DNA from: Cryobacterium sp. BB307
Lineage (GTDB): Bacteria; Actinomycetota; Actinomycetes; Actinomycetales; Microbacteriaceae
NCBI RefSeq assembly: GCF_012274275.1
Contig: NZ_JAANZA010000001.1
Span: 930,001-994,000, forward strand
Reading direction: 5' to 3'
DNA: 64,000 bases
Part shown: positions 43,717 through 52,388 of the stretch, piece by piece
Numbering within the stretch: the stretch's first letter is position 1
How the letters are laid out: each line of letters opens with the position of its first letter
Position numbers and translations under genes: made by a program
Notes under the pieces: model-generated
Database searches by the model: none
What the model saw: the letters and a program-made list of their open reading frames with translations, nothing else
Told to the model about the DNA's origin: nothing

Positions 43717-43804
43717 GTCTTCCCCTGTTCGGGGGGTATCGGTTAGCGTCAGCACCACTGCTCCGAACCGGAGCATCATTCGCGAGCGATCAAGGGAGAT
43801 CATC

Positions 43805-45331
43805 ATGCAGCGAAAGCACATCCGGCGCGTGTGCGCCATCGGGATCGGGGCGGCGCTGGCCGTCTCGTTCTCCGTCCCGGCCCTGGCCGACAACGGCACC
43901 GACACGACGGCGTTGAGGGACGCCGTGACGGCAGAGGGCCTGCTGGAACACCTCGAGGCGCTGCAGGCTGTCGCCGACGCCAATGACGGAAACCGCGCGG
44001 CCGGCACCTCCGGCTACGAGGCGTCCGCCGAGTACGTCGAGGCGCAGCTGCGCGCGGCCGGCTACGACCCGGTGCGGCAGTACTTCGAGTACCAGCAGTA
44101 CGTCGAGAGCGCGGCCGGTCTGGAGCAGGTCAGTCCGAACCCGATCGTCTACGTCGACCAGGAAGACTTCGACATTATGGAGTTCTCCGGGTCTGGTGAC
44201 GTGACAGCGCCGGTGACGGCGGTCGATGTGAACCTCGCTGGTGACCGCGCGTCGACCAGCGGCTGCGAGGCCGCCGACTTCGCGACCTTCCCGGCCGGGA
44301 ACATCGCGCTCATGCAGCGCGGAACCTGCTCGTTCCGGCAGAAGGTGGACAATGCGGCCGCGGCTGGAGCTTCGGGAGCGATCGTCTTCAACCAGGGCAA
44401 CGACGTGCCCGGTGACGACCGCTTCGGGCTGCTGTTCGGCACGCTGAACCCGCCGGCCGAGTTCGCGGACATCCCTGCCGCGGGGACGTCGTTCGAACTT
44501 GGCGCCGAGTTCGCGACCACTGAGGGACTCGTCCTGCGCATCCTCGCGGAGGCGACGCTCGAGACGGTCGAGACCTTCAATGTGCTGGCGGACACCGCGG
44601 GACGCACGGACCGCACGGTCGTGGTCGGGGCGCACCTCGACTCGGTGGCCGAGGGCCCTGGTATCAACGACAACGGCAGCGGCACCGCGGCCATCCTGGA
44701 GACCGCCATCCAGATCGCGGAGCTCGGCGATGACCCGAGGAACCGCATCCGGTTCGCCTTCTGGGGCGGCGAGGAGGACGGCCTGCAGGGCTCGTCCTAC
44801 TACGTGTCGCAGCTGACGAAGCGGGAGATCAAGGATCACGCGCTGAACCTCAACTTCGACATGCTCGGGTCCACGAACTTCGTGCGCTTCGTCTACGACG
44901 GGGACGGCAACGCGTTCGGCACGGCCGGACCGAACGGCTCCAGCCGGATTGAAGCGGTGTTCCTGGACTACTTCGCGTCACAGGGTCTCGCAACCGAGCC
45001 GACCGCGTTCGACGGACGGAGCGACTACTTCGCGTTCATCAACAACGGCATTCCGGCCGGTGGACTGTTCACCGGTGCCGAGGACCCGAAGACCGCGGAG
45101 CAGGCGGCAGTCTTCGGCGGCACGGCAGGCGAAGCGCTCGACCCGTGCTACCACCAGGAATGCGACACTATCGAGAACGTCGACCTGACGGTGCTCGAGC
45201 AGATGGCGGATGCCGTTGCGCACTCGGTGTGGACGTTCGCGGAGACCACCTCCGCGGTCAACGGCACCGCGCGGGGTGGCGGTAACGGTGTTGCCAACCA
45301 GGAGTTCATGGGCAGCAACCTGCTGAAGTAG
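43805..45331 (+). CDS. Secreted M28-family aminopeptidase with PA domain
   Basis: 508 residues: a signal peptide (cleavage near PALADN, about residue 28), a PA domain insert (about 120-230, DFATFPAGNIALMQRGTCSF) and the M28 catalytic domain. The zinc ligands and base are His and Asp in GAHLDSVAEGPGINDNGSG, the Glu pair in WGGEEDGLQGS, Asp in NFDMLGS and His in CYHQECD. It resembles the Streptomyces double-zinc aminopeptidase and should release N-terminal residues from peptides outside the cell. CAAGGGAG precedes the ATG. Monocistronic, with a strong terminator. Confidence 0.93.
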   Translation: MQRKHIRRVCAIGIGAALAVSFSVPALADNGTDTTALRDAVTAEGLLEHLEALQAVADANDGNRAAGTSGYEASAEYVEAQLRAAGYDPVRQYFEYQQYVESAAGLEQVSPNPIVYVDQEDFDIMEFSGSGDVTAPVTAVDVNLAGDRASTSGCEAADFATFPAGNIALMQRGTCSFRQKVDNAAAAGASGAIVFNQGNDVPGDDRFGLLFGTLNPPAEFADIPAAGTSFELGAEFATTEGLVLRILAEATLETVETFNVLADTAGRTDRTVVVGAHLDSVAEGPGINDNGSGTAAILETAIQIAELGDDPRNRIRFAFWGGEEDGLQGSSYYVSQLTKREIKDHALNLNFDMLGSTNFVRFVYDGDGNAFGTAGPNGSSRIEAVFLDYFASQGLATEPTAFDGRSDYFAFINNGIPAGGLFTGAEDPKTAEQAAVFGGTAGEALDPCYHQECDTIENVDLTVLEQMADAVAHSVWTFAETTSAVNGTARGGGNGVANQEFMGSNLLK

Positions 45332-45344
45332 CTCCACCAACGAC

Positions 45345-45378
45345 AGCGGGGCAGCCGGCGTGTGCCGGCTGCCCCGCT
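45345..45378 (+). terminator. Intrinsic terminator of the M28 aminopeptidase gene
   Basis: A perfect 15-bp stem (45345-45359 with 45364-45378) closes the GTGT loop, 14 bases after the stop. Confidence 0.9.
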
Positions 45379-45422
45379 TGCGTTTCCGGGCCGGATGCGG
45401 CACCCCCATCGATGCCGCGCCC

Positions 45423-45468
45423 GTTTGCTATCGATGCCGGCGCTAGAGCGGCCGCATCGATAACAAAC
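45423..45468. repeat. Palindrome around ATCGAT in the convergent gap
   Basis: Arms 45423-45443 and 45448-45468 match at 18 of 21 positions around a four-base loop. It is separate from the preceding terminator. Further CATCGATGC copies lie at 45408-45416 and 45507-45515. The right flank reads AACAAACCCG, as in the palindrome at 53637-53678. Confidence 0.6.
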
Positions 45469-45488
45469 CCGAGCAGCGTCGCTTGAGG

Positions 45489-46946
45489 TCAGGCCGAGCG
45501 GACCCCATCGATGCGGCGCGGGATGCCCAACGGGTTGTCGTCGCGCAGCTCGTCGGGGAGCAGCGTCTGCGGCACGCCCTGGTAGGCGACTGGCCGCAGG
45601 AAGCGGCTGATCGCGGCGGTTCCCACCGAGGTCGAGGTCACGGCGGTGGTCGCCGGGTAGGGGCCGCCGTGCTGCTGCGCGTGCGTGACCGAGACGCCGG
45701 TGGGCCATTGGTTCCAGAGCAGGCGCCCAGCACGCTTGGCCAGCAGACGCAGCAGGTCGGGCGCGATCGCGTCGCTCTCCTCGCCGACAACGGTGGCCGT
45801 GAGCTGACCCTCGATGATGCGAGCGACCTCGAGCAGCTGATTCTCGTCGTCGTACTCCACCACGAGCGCGGTGGGACCGAACACCTCGGCCATGACGCCA
45901 TCCGGGTCCTCGAGCACCGCGTCGATCGTCGTGGCGAGGATCGACGGTGCGGGCGGGTCGCTCAGCGACCCCTCCGAGTCGACGATCACCCGCACCTTGC
46001 CGGTCTGCTGCAGCGCGGTCAGGCTCGTGCAGTACCCCTCCTGGATGCGCGAGTTGAGCAACGGCGCTGCTGCCGGAAGCTGCACCTCGGTGAGCCGGTC
46101 GGTGAAGTCGGAGCCGCGCGGCACGAAGATCACCCCGGGCTTGGTGCAGAACTGCCCCGCCCCGAGCGTGAACGATCCGACGAACTCGTGGGCAATGCTC
46201 TCCGAACGCTCGTCCGCTGCGGCGCGTGTGACGAACACCGGGTTGACGCTGCCGAGTTCGCCGTAGAACGGGATCGGCTCCGGGCGGGACTGGGCGAGGT
46301 CGAACAGCGCCCGACCGCCCGGGATCGACCCGGTGAAGGCGCCGGCCTTGACGAGCGGATGCTGGAGGGCGATCCGACCGGCTTCGGTGCCGAAGATGAC
46401 GGTGAACAGCCCCTCTGGCGCACCGGCCGCGGCAAGCGCTCCGGCGACGATCTCGCCGGTCTGGCGGGAGAGTTCCGGATGCCCGGAGTGCGCCTTGAGG
46501 ATGACGGAGCAGCCGGCGGCGAGGGCGGATGCGGTGTCCCCGCCGGCGACGGAGAACGCGAACGGGAAGTTGCTGGCCGCGAACACGACGACCGGGCCGA
46601 GCGGAATGAGCAGGCGCCGCAGGTCCGGACGGGGGGCGCCCATCGGCCAGTCGGGATCCGCGTGGTCGATGCGGGCGTCGAGGTAGCTGCCCTCGGCGAG
46701 CATCTGGGCGAACAGTCGCAACTGGAAGGTCGTGCGCTTCAGCTCCCCGCGCAGCCGGCCGTCGGCGAGGTTGGTCTCCGATGCGGCGAGCGGCACCAGG
46801 GTGTCGGCTGCCGCGTCGAGAGCGTCGGCGACCGCCTCGAGAGCGTCAGCGCGGACTCGTGCGGGCGTTGCCGCCCACTGATCGGCCGCGGAATCCGCGA
46901 GGACGGCGATCTTTTCGATCTCGCTCGGTGTCGTTGGGGTGCTCAT
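45489..46946 (-). CDS. 2-oxoglutarate (2,5-dioxopentanoate) semialdehyde dehydrogenase
   Basis: 485 residues from ATG 46946 (MSTPTTPSEIEKIAVL). It has the KGSADH-type aldehyde dehydrogenase blocks: FAASNFPFAFSVAGGDTASALAAG (read in parts), the base Glu in PFYGELGSVNP and the catalytic Cys in GAGQFCTKPG. It oxidises 2-oxoglutarate semialdehyde to 2-oxoglutarate with NAD(P). This is the next step after the dehydratase at 48123-49049, and it is divergent from the LysR gene between them. Together they complete glucarate/galactarate-type degradation. Confidence 0.9.
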   Translation of the reverse strand: MSTPTTPSEIEKIAVLADSAADQWAATPARVRADALEAVADALDAAADTLVPLAASETNLADGRLRGELKRTTFQLRLFAQMLAEGSYLDARIDHADPDWPMGAPRPDLRRLLIPLGPVVVFAASNFPFAFSVAGGDTASALAAGCSVILKAHSGHPELSRQTGEIVAGALAAAGAPEGLFTVIFGTEAGRIALQHPLVKAGAFTGSIPGGRALFDLAQSRPEPIPFYGELGSVNPVFVTRAAADERSESIAHEFVGSFTLGAGQFCTKPGVIFVPRGSDFTDRLTEVQLPAAAPLLNSRIQEGYCTSLTALQQTGKVRVIVDSEGSLSDPPAPSILATTIDAVLEDPDGVMAEVFGPTALVVEYDDENQLLEVARIIEGQLTATVVGEESDAIAPDLLRLLAKRAGRLLWNQWPTGVSVTHAQQHGGPYPATTAVTSTSVGTAAISRFLRPVAYQGVPQTLLPDELRDDNPLGIPRRIDGVRSA

Positions 46947-47044
46947 TGGTTCCTTACGCTTTGCGCCAGACAAGTTCCCGGCCATGCTAGTTCGGACGTG
47001 CCATGATCGTCCAAGCCACTAATGACATGCGATGATGCACTAAC

Positions 47045-47055
47045 GGTATTGAAGG
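47045..47055. promoter_or_regulatory. Candidate LysR recognition motif GGTATTGAAGG, copy 1
   Basis: It lies in the gap between the dehydrogenase and LysR genes, 33 bases before the LysR ATG. A copy with one change (GGTATTGACGG) is at 48001-48011, in front of the dehydratase gene. Confidence 0.4.
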
Positions 47056-47087
47056 CATGCGTCGACGCGTGTCGAGGAGGGGGCGGG

Positions 47088-47999
47088 ATGTTCACGTTCG
47101 ATCAACTGCGAAGCTTCGTCGTCCTGGCGGAGGAGCTGCACTTCAGTCGAGCCGCCGACAAGTTGAATATGACCCAGCCGCCGCTGAGCAGGCAGATCCA
47201 GAAGCTCGAGGCCGAGCTGGGCTTCACTCTCTTCGACCGCAACAACAAGAGCGTCCAGCTGACCGCGGCCGGCAGCGCGTTCCGCAGCGAGGCGGAGAAG
47301 ATCCTGAGCATCGCCGAGGCCTCCCGCGCCATGGCGCAGCGCATTGCGGACGGCTCGGCCGGCGAGATCAAGATCGGAATCACCGCGACCGGCATCATGG
47401 AGCTGCTCGGTGAGATTCTGGCGCGCCTCGACGTCCACGCGCCGGGGGTCGCCGTCGACATCGCCGAGATGGTCACCAAGGACCAGATCGCCGCGCTGCT
47501 GCGCGGATCCGTCGATATCGCCTTCGTGCGCGAGGTGCCGCTGTCCGCCGAGCTGGACTCGCTGCTCGTCCGCCAGGAGCCCCTGGTCGCCGCCATCAGC
47601 AACCGCCACCGGCTGGCGGTGACCTCGCGCGAACTGAGCGTGACAGAGCTCGAGGGGGAGCACGTCCTGACCTATTCGCCGGTCGACGCGCACTACTTCC
47701 GCGCGCTGGTCGACTCGGTCCTCAGCGACGTTGCGACCCGGCCGAGCCAGCAGATCACCCAGGTGCACAGCATGCTCTCCCTCGTCGCGGCCAACAAGGG
47801 CATTGCCCTGGTGCCGTTTTCGGCGAGCAAGCTTGGGATGCCCGGGGTGGTCTTCCGGGGCATCCGGGAGCACAAGGAGGCGAAGGTTCGGCTGCACGCG
47901 GTGTGGCGCGCCGATAACTCGAACCCGGTGATGGGGGCGGCCGCCCGCGTGCTCCAGGAGCTCCACTCGGCCATCCCAGCCGAGCCGATTATGTCGTGA
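47088..47999 (+). CDS. LysR-family transcriptional regulator
   Basis: 303 residues from ATG 47088 behind GAGGAGGGGGCGGG. The N-terminal winged helix (MFTFDQLRSFVVLAEELHFS, LNMTQPPLSRQIQKLE) is followed by a LysR substrate-binding domain with IKIGITATGIMELLGEIL. Gene order places it between the divergent semialdehyde dehydrogenase and the downstream dehydratase-transporter operon, so it most likely activates both in response to a sugar acid or its breakdown product. Confidence 0.92.
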   Translation: MFTFDQLRSFVVLAEELHFSRAADKLNMTQPPLSRQIQKLEAELGFTLFDRNNKSVQLTAAGSAFRSEAEKILSIAEASRAMAQRIADGSAGEIKIGITATGIMELLGEILARLDVHAPGVAVDIAEMVTKDQIAALLRGSVDIAFVREVPLSAELDSLLVRQEPLVAAISNRHRLAVTSRELSVTELEGEHVLTYSPVDAHYFRALVDSVLSDVATRPSQQITQVHSMLSLVAANKGIALVPFSASKLGMPGVVFRGIREHKEAKVRLHAVWRADNSNPVMGAAARVLQELHSAIPAEPIMS

Positions 48000-48000
48000 A

Positions 48001-48011
48001 GGTATTGACGG
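48001..48011. promoter_or_regulatory. Candidate LysR recognition motif GGTATTGACGG, copy 2
   Basis: It matches copy 1 at 10 of 11 positions and contains a TTGACG hexamer (48005-48010) that could be the -35 box of the dehydratase operon, the usual geometry for a LysR activation site. Confidence 0.4.
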
Positions 48012-48067
48012 ATATAAAAGAACTGTTGATCGGGTATGCATCCCTCCCTACAGTGGGGAAAACTGCC

Positions 48068-48087
48068 CGAAGGAGGTGACTCCTTCG
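48068..48087 (+). other. Leader hairpin carrying a perfect Shine-Dalgarno sequence
   Basis: CGAAGGAG (48068-48075), GTGA tetraloop, CTCCTTCG (48080-48087). The sequence AAGGAGGTGA (48070-48079), a ten-base complement of the 16S rRNA tail, is locked in the hairpin. The next in-frame start is 44 bases on; no ATG or GTG stands at a normal distance. Confidence 0.6.
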
Positions 48088-48122
48088 TTTGGATACCACC
48101 ATCAAACAAAGGACCACACCCA

Positions 48123-49049
48123 GTGACTGCCTACAGCCCGCAAGATCTCGCCAAGAAGATCGGCAGCGGACTTCTCTCGTTCCCCGTGACCGCGTTCGCC
48201 GCGGACCTGAGCCTTGACGAGACTCGCTACCGCGAGCACGTCGCGTGGATGAGCAGCCACGACGTCGCCGGTCTCTTCGCCGCCGGCGGCACCGGAGAGT
48301 ACTTCTCGCTCAGCAACGACGAGATCCGCACCGTGGTCAACGCGGCCGTCGCTGAAGCCCGTGACGGTGTGCCGGTGCTTGCTCCTGCAGGCGGCTCGGT
48401 CGTCGACGCCATCGAACAGGCCCGCATCGCGGCCGAAGCCGGCGCAGCAGGCATCCTGCTGTTCCCGCCGTACCTCACCGAGGCCTCCCAGGACGGCCTC
48501 GCCGCCTACATCGAGGCGATCTGCCGCAGCACGCCGCTCGGCGTTGTCGTATACAGCCGCGCGAACATGTCGCTGGATGCCGACACGGTCAGCCGCGTCG
48601 CGGAGCGCAACAGCAACCTGATCGGCTTCAAGGACGGGGTTGGCAGCCTCGATCAGATGACCAAGATCTACACCGCCCTCGGCGACCGCCTCATGTACGT
48701 CGGTGGACTGCCGACCGCTGAGACCTACGCGCTGCCGTACCTCGAGCTTGGCGTGACCACCTACTCGTCGGCGATGTTCAACTTCGTGCCGGAATTCGCG
48801 CTGCGCTTCTACGCCGCGGTGCGCGCAAAGGACCACGATTTCGTCTTCACCAGCCTGCGCGACTTCGTGCTGCCGTACCTCGACATCCGTGACCGCAAGC
48901 GCGGCTACGCGGTGTCGATCGTCAAGGCCGGCCTGAACGTGTCCGGCCGTCCGATCGGAGGCGTGCGTCCGCCGCTCACCGACCTCACCGAGGACGAGAA
49001 CGCGCGTCTCGCCGAGCTCGTGCAGAAGGTCGCGCCCGTACAGGTGTAG
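48123..49049 (+). CDS. kdgD: 5-dehydro-4-deoxyglucarate dehydratase, KdgD
   Basis: 308 residues from GTG 48123 ([12 protein letters not shown]). It is a DapA-superfamily TIM barrel with [10 protein letters not shown] near residue 19, [13 protein letters not shown] near residue 50, the catalytic Tyr in [10 protein letters not shown] and the Schiff-base Lys in [17 protein letters not shown] and TYSSAMFNF are typical of KdgD and not of DapA. It dehydrates and decarboxylates 5-dehydro-4-deoxy-D-glucarate to 2-oxoglutarate semialdehyde, the substrate of the divergent dehydrogenase. An AAAGGA lies 10 bases upstream. It heads an operon with an ABC importer and an aminotransferase. Confidence 0.88.
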   Translation: MTAYSPQDLAKKIGSGLLSFPVTAFAADLSLDETRYREHVAWMSSHDVAGLFAAGGTGEYFSLSNDEIRTVVNAAVAEARDGVPVLAPAGGSVVDAIEQARIAAEAGAAGILLFPPYLTEASQDGLAAYIEAICRSTPLGVVVYSRANMSLDADTVSRVAERNSNLIGFKDGVGSLDQMTKIYTALGDRLMYVGGLPTAETYALPYLELGVTTYSSAMFNFVPEFALRFYAAVRAKDHDFVFTSLRDFVLPYLDIRDRKRGYAVSIVKAGLNVSGRPIGGVRPPLTDLTEDENARLAELVQKVAPVQV

Positions 49050-49065
49050 TCCTCGCTCTGCCTTC

Positions 49066-49098
49066 GCCGGTGACCACGGGACAACCGCGGTCACCGGC
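49066..49098 (+). terminator. Hairpin between kdgD and the ABC genes, possible partial terminator
   Basis: GCCGGTGACC (49066-49075) pairs perfectly with 49089-49098 and the loop adds three more pairs. There is no U-tract. As the downstream genes lie only 32 bp on, it may set the ratio of enzyme to transporter mRNA. Confidence 0.55.
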
Positions 49099-49129
49099 TC
49101 ACCTTTCGATTCACACCTGGTAGGAACCA

Positions 49130-49909
49130 TTGGAACTCAACAACACCGTTTCGATCGCGTCCGTGGAAGCGACAGACCCGCTTGTCGTCCTGAAGCAGGT
49201 CAACAAGTTCTACGGCGAGCACCACGTGCTCCGCGACATCAACACGGTCGTCAACCGTGGGGAGATCGTTGCGCTGATCGGTCCGTCCGGTGCCGGGAAG
49301 TCGACGCTGTGCCGGGCGATCAACCGGCTGGAGACCATCAGTTCCGGCGAGATCTACGTTGACGGTGTTGCCCTCCCGGAGGAGGGTCGCGCGCTCGCCA
49401 GCCTGCGCGCCGACGTCGGCATGGTGTTCCAGTCGTTCAACCTGTTCGCCCACAAGACGGTGCTCGAGAACGTCGCGCTCGGCCCTGTCATGGTGCGGCG
49501 GATGTCGAAGGGCGAGGCCAACAAGGTCGCCATGGAGCACCTCGAGCGAGTCGGAGTGGCCAACCAGGCCGACAAGCTGCCTGCGCAGCTCTCCGGCGGC
49601 CAGCAGCAGCGCGTCGCGATTGCCCGCGCCCTCGCCATGAACCCCAAGGTCATGCTGTTCGACGAGCCGACCAGCGCGCTCGACCCGGAGATGGTGAGCG
49701 AGGTGCTGGACGTCATGCGCGCCCTCGCGCAGTCCGGGATGACCATGATCGTCGTCACCCACGAGATGGGCTTCGCGCGTGAGGCCGCGGACCGCATCGT
49801 CTTCATGGCTGACGGCCAGGTGGTGGAGGAATCGCCACCCGCCGAGTTCTTCACCGAAGCAAAGACCACCCGAGCGCGGGACTTCCTCCAGAAGATTCTC
49901 GCGCGCTGA
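49130..49909 (+). CDS. Polar-amino-acid-type ABC transporter ATPase (GlnQ/HisP-like)
   Basis: 259 residues from a TTG start behind GGTAGGAACC. Walker [10 protein letters not shown] near residue 57, signature [16 protein letters not shown] near residue 155, Walker [17 protein letters not shown] and the H-loop [14 protein letters not shown] are all characteristic of the PAAT family. It drives the importer formed with the binding protein and two permeases downstream. The N-terminal 18 residues precede the domain proper and a later start cannot be excluded. Confidence 0.9.
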   Translation: MELNNTVSIASVEATDPLVVLKQVNKFYGEHHVLRDINTVVNRGEIVALIGPSGAGKSTLCRAINRLETISSGEIYVDGVALPEEGRALASLRADVGMVFQSFNLFAHKTVLENVALGPVMVRRMSKGEANKVAMEHLERVGVANQADKLPAQLSGGQQQRVAIARALAMNPKVMLFDEPTSALDPEMVSEVLDVMRALAQSGMTMIVVTHEMGFAREAADRIVFMADGQVVEESPPAEFFTEAKTTRARDFLQKILAR

Positions 49910-49931
49910 CCCACCACCAAGAGGAGAAACA

Positions 49932-50813
49932 ATGAACAAGAGAAGGACCGCAGTGCTCGCCAGCGTCGCCGCACTGGGCATGCTGTTGACCGGGTGCTCG
50001 TCCAGCGCCACGGCGACAGACCCCGCTGAAGAGGTGAAGTTCCCCGTCGCCGAGGAGATCACCCTCGAAGGCAGCGCGACCCTCGACGCAGCAGTCGAGC
50101 GCGGCAAGATCGTCATCGGTGTCAAGGAAGACCAGCCCGGCTTCGGTGTGCGCGACTCAGCCACCGGCATCCGTTCCGGCTTCGACATCGACCTGTCGCG
50201 CTGGATCGCAGCGGAGCTCGGCTTCGGCACCGACGTCATCGAGTTCGTCACCATCCCGAGCCAGAGCCGCGAGCAGGCGCTCACCAACGGTGACGCCGAC
50301 CTGATCATCGGCATGTACACGATCTCCGAGAAGCGCAAGGAGATGGTCGGGTTCGCCGGACCGTACATGACCAACGGCCAGAGCATCCTGGTGCGTTCGG
50401 ACAACACCGACATCAAGGGCGAGGACGACCTGGCCGGGCACAAGGTGTGCTCGATCACCGGTTCCACCCCGATGCAGTACATCAAGGAGAACCACCCGGA
50501 CGTCGAGCCGGTCGAGTTCGACAACATGGCTCAGTGCGTCGACGCGCTCGTCAACGGTCAGGTCGACGCGGTGACCACGGATGAGGCGCTGCTCATCGGT
50601 TACACGACCCTCGACCCCGAGAACCTCAAGGTGGTCGGAAAGCCGTTCACCCACGAGGGCTTCGGTATCGGCGTGAACCTGGAAGACGTCGCGCTGCGTC
50701 ACTTCGTCAACGACCTGCTGGTCAACAAGGCGGATGTCCTCCAGTCGATCTACGACGACAACCTGGGCTCGTCGGGCGTCGCGTTCCAGACCGCAGAGGT
50801 CGACAACTACTAG
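49932..50813 (+). CDS. Polar-amino-acid-type ABC transporter substrate-binding lipoprotein
   Basis: 293 residues from ATG 49932 behind AGAGGAG. The lipoprotein signal has lipobox LLTGC near residue 21. The class II binding domain shows IVIGVKEDQPGFGVRD, GFDIDLSRWIAAELGF and the hinge segments typical of family 3 (glutamate/glutamine) solute-binding proteins. The ligand may be an amino acid or an opine-like acid; the sugar-acid enzymes around it argue for the latter. It is the specificity determinant of the importer. Confidence 0.9.
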   Translation: MNKRRTAVLASVAALGMLLTGCSSSATATDPAEEVKFPVAEEITLEGSATLDAAVERGKIVIGVKEDQPGFGVRDSATGIRSGFDIDLSRWIAAELGFGTDVIEFVTIPSQSREQALTNGDADLIIGMYTISEKRKEMVGFAGPYMTNGQSILVRSDNTDIKGEDDLAGHKVCSITGSTPMQYIKENHPDVEPVEFDNMAQCVDALVNGQVDAVTTDEALLIGYTTLDPENLKVVGKPFTHEGFGIGVNLEDVALRHFVNDLLVNKADVLQSIYDDNLGSSGVAFQTAEVDNY

Positions 50814-50880
50814 GCAGCACCCGCGGGGCGGGGGAGGGGGCCGCACGGTCCTCTTCCCCGCCTACGAGATCGGAATTGAA

Positions 50881-51522
50881 ATGCAGGTTCTCCTGGACAA
50901 CCTCGACCTGTTTGTCCTGGGATTCACGAACACCGTCGTGATCTTCGCGATCTCCGCCGTGTTCTCGCTGATCCTCGGATGCGTCGTCGGCATCCTCCGG
51001 ATCTCCCCCTCGACGCCGATGCGCGCCGTCGGCACGGTCTACGTCAATACGCTGCGGAACACCCCGCTCGCGCTGCTGATGATGTTCTTCGCCCTGGGCT
51101 ACCCGAAGATGGGACTGCCCAGTCTCGACTACACCACCCTCGCGATCATCGCGCTGGTGCTCTACACCGCCAGTTACGTCGCCGAGGTCTTCCGCTCCGG
51201 GATCAACTCCATCAACCGCGGGCAGACGGAAGCGGCCAGAGCGATCGGGCTCACCTTCACCCAGGTGCTGCGTGTGGTGCTCATCCCGCAGGCCTTCCGC
51301 AACGTGATGCCGCCGCTCGTCAGCGTGTTCATCGCGCTGCTCAAGAACACCACCGTCGCGAGCGGGTTCTCCGTGATGCAGGCCGGTGCGATCGCGGCGA
51401 ACATGTCCGAGCGCGGTGAGAACCTCCTCGTCACGCTCCTCTGGGTCGCCCTGTTCTTCTTCATCCTCGTCATGGTCCTCGCCGCAGTGCAGAGGGCGTT
51501 CGAACGAAAGTGGGCGGTGTAA
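50881..51522 (+). CDS. Polar-amino-acid-type ABC transporter permease (first)
   Basis: 213 residues from ATG 50881; the frame is open earlier but the family begins here. The HisMQ-like membrane domain contains TLRNTPLALLMMFF near residue 57 and the EAARAIGLTFTQVLRVVLIPQAFRNVMPPL coupling loop (in parts). The start has only a weak site (GAGATCGG). It overlaps the next permease by one base (TAATG), which supports a heterodimeric channel. Confidence 0.9.
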   Translation: MQVLLDNLDLFVLGFTNTVVIFAISAVFSLILGCVVGILRISPSTPMRAVGTVYVNTLRNTPLALLMMFFALGYPKMGLPSLDYTTLAIIALVLYTASYVAEVFRSGINSINRGQTEAARAIGLTFTQVLRVVLIPQAFRNVMPPLVSVFIALLKNTTVASGFSVMQAGAIAANMSERGENLLVTLLWVALFFFILVMVLAAVQRAFERKWAV

Positions 51523-52388
51523 TGGCGTACGCAACGCAGGAGCTCTTCGACGTGCTCGGCCCGAAGGGTCGGCGCAAGAGCAACATCGCCGGGTTCATCA
51601 CGATCGCCGTTGTCGTCGCGATCCTCGGCTTCATCGTCTTCCAGCTGTACCGGTCCGGTCAGTTCGACGCCAAGAAGTGGCAGCTCTTCAGCTTCCCGTT
51701 GGTGCAGGAGGAGATCCTCCGCACCACGATCTCGACCCTCAGCGTGTTCGCCGTCGGAGCGGCCCTCAGCCTGGTGCTCGGTGTCGTGCTGCTGCTCGGT
51801 CGGATCTCATCGGTGAAGTGGATCAGCGTCCTGTCCGCCTGGCTGACCGAGGCCTTCCGGGCGGTTCCGCTGCTCGTGCTGATGATGCTCCTGTACTACG
51901 GGCTCCCGGTGCTCGGGGCGACGTTCGTCACCCCGTTTTTCGCCGTCGCGGTCGGTCTCATGATCTACAACGGCGCGGTATTCGCCGAAATCTTCCGCGC
52001 GGGCCTGAACTCGCTGCCGAAGGGACAGAGCGAAGCCGGCTACGCGGTCGGCCTGCGTCGCAGCCAGGTGCTTCGCGTCATCCTCGCGCCCCAGGCCATC
52101 CGGAACATGCTGCCGACCATCATCTCCCAGCTCGTCGTCGCTCTGAAGGACACCGCGCTCGGCTTCATGGTCACCTACCCGGAGCTGCTGTACCTGGCCA
52201 AGTTCTACGGAACCCAGATGCAGTACGGGAGCCCGATCATCCCGTCGGCGATCGTCATGGGGTCCATCTACGTCCTGCTGTGCCTGCTCCTGTCGTGGAT
52301 CGCGGTGCGTGTCGAGCGGTGGTCGAGCGGCGGAACCAAGCCGAGCGCGAAAGCCAAGAAGAAAGTGGCTGTACTTCAATATGACTGA
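51522..52388 (+). CDS. Polar-amino-acid-type ABC transporter permease (second)
   Basis: 288 residues from ATG 51522. A longer N-terminal cytoplasmic segment (about 1-28) precedes the membrane domain with LTEAFRAVPLLVLMM, GLNSLPKGQSEAGYAVGLRRSQ and LRVILAPQAIRNMLP, the conserved EAA loop. Its C-terminus is basic (KPSAKAKKK). It forms the channel with the preceding permease. The aminotransferase start overlaps its 3' end by eight bases. Confidence 0.9.
   Translation: MAYATQELFDVLGPKGRRKSNIAGFITIAVVVAILGFIVFQLYRSGQFDAKKWQLFSFPLVQEEILRTTISTLSVFAVGAALSLVLGVVLLLGRISSVKWISVLSAWLTEAFRAVPLLVLMMLLYYGLPVLGATFVTPFFAVAVGLMIYNGAVFAEIFRAGLNSLPKGQSEAGYAVGLRRSQVLRVILAPQAIRNMLPTIISQLVVALKDTALGFMVTYPELLYLAKFYGTQMQYGSPIIPSAIVMGSIYVLLCLLLSWIAVRVERWSSGGTKPSAKAKKKVAVLQYD

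Noticed and set aside
41878..44007. 709-codon open frame antisense to the folP-like and RibD-type genes
   Set aside because: It runs across three plus-strand genes with clear motifs and overlapping starts and has no recognisable domain of its own.
48012..48122. Metabolite riboswitch in the kdgD leader
   Set aside because: Apart from the short SD hairpin I can see no conserved core of a known riboswitch class.
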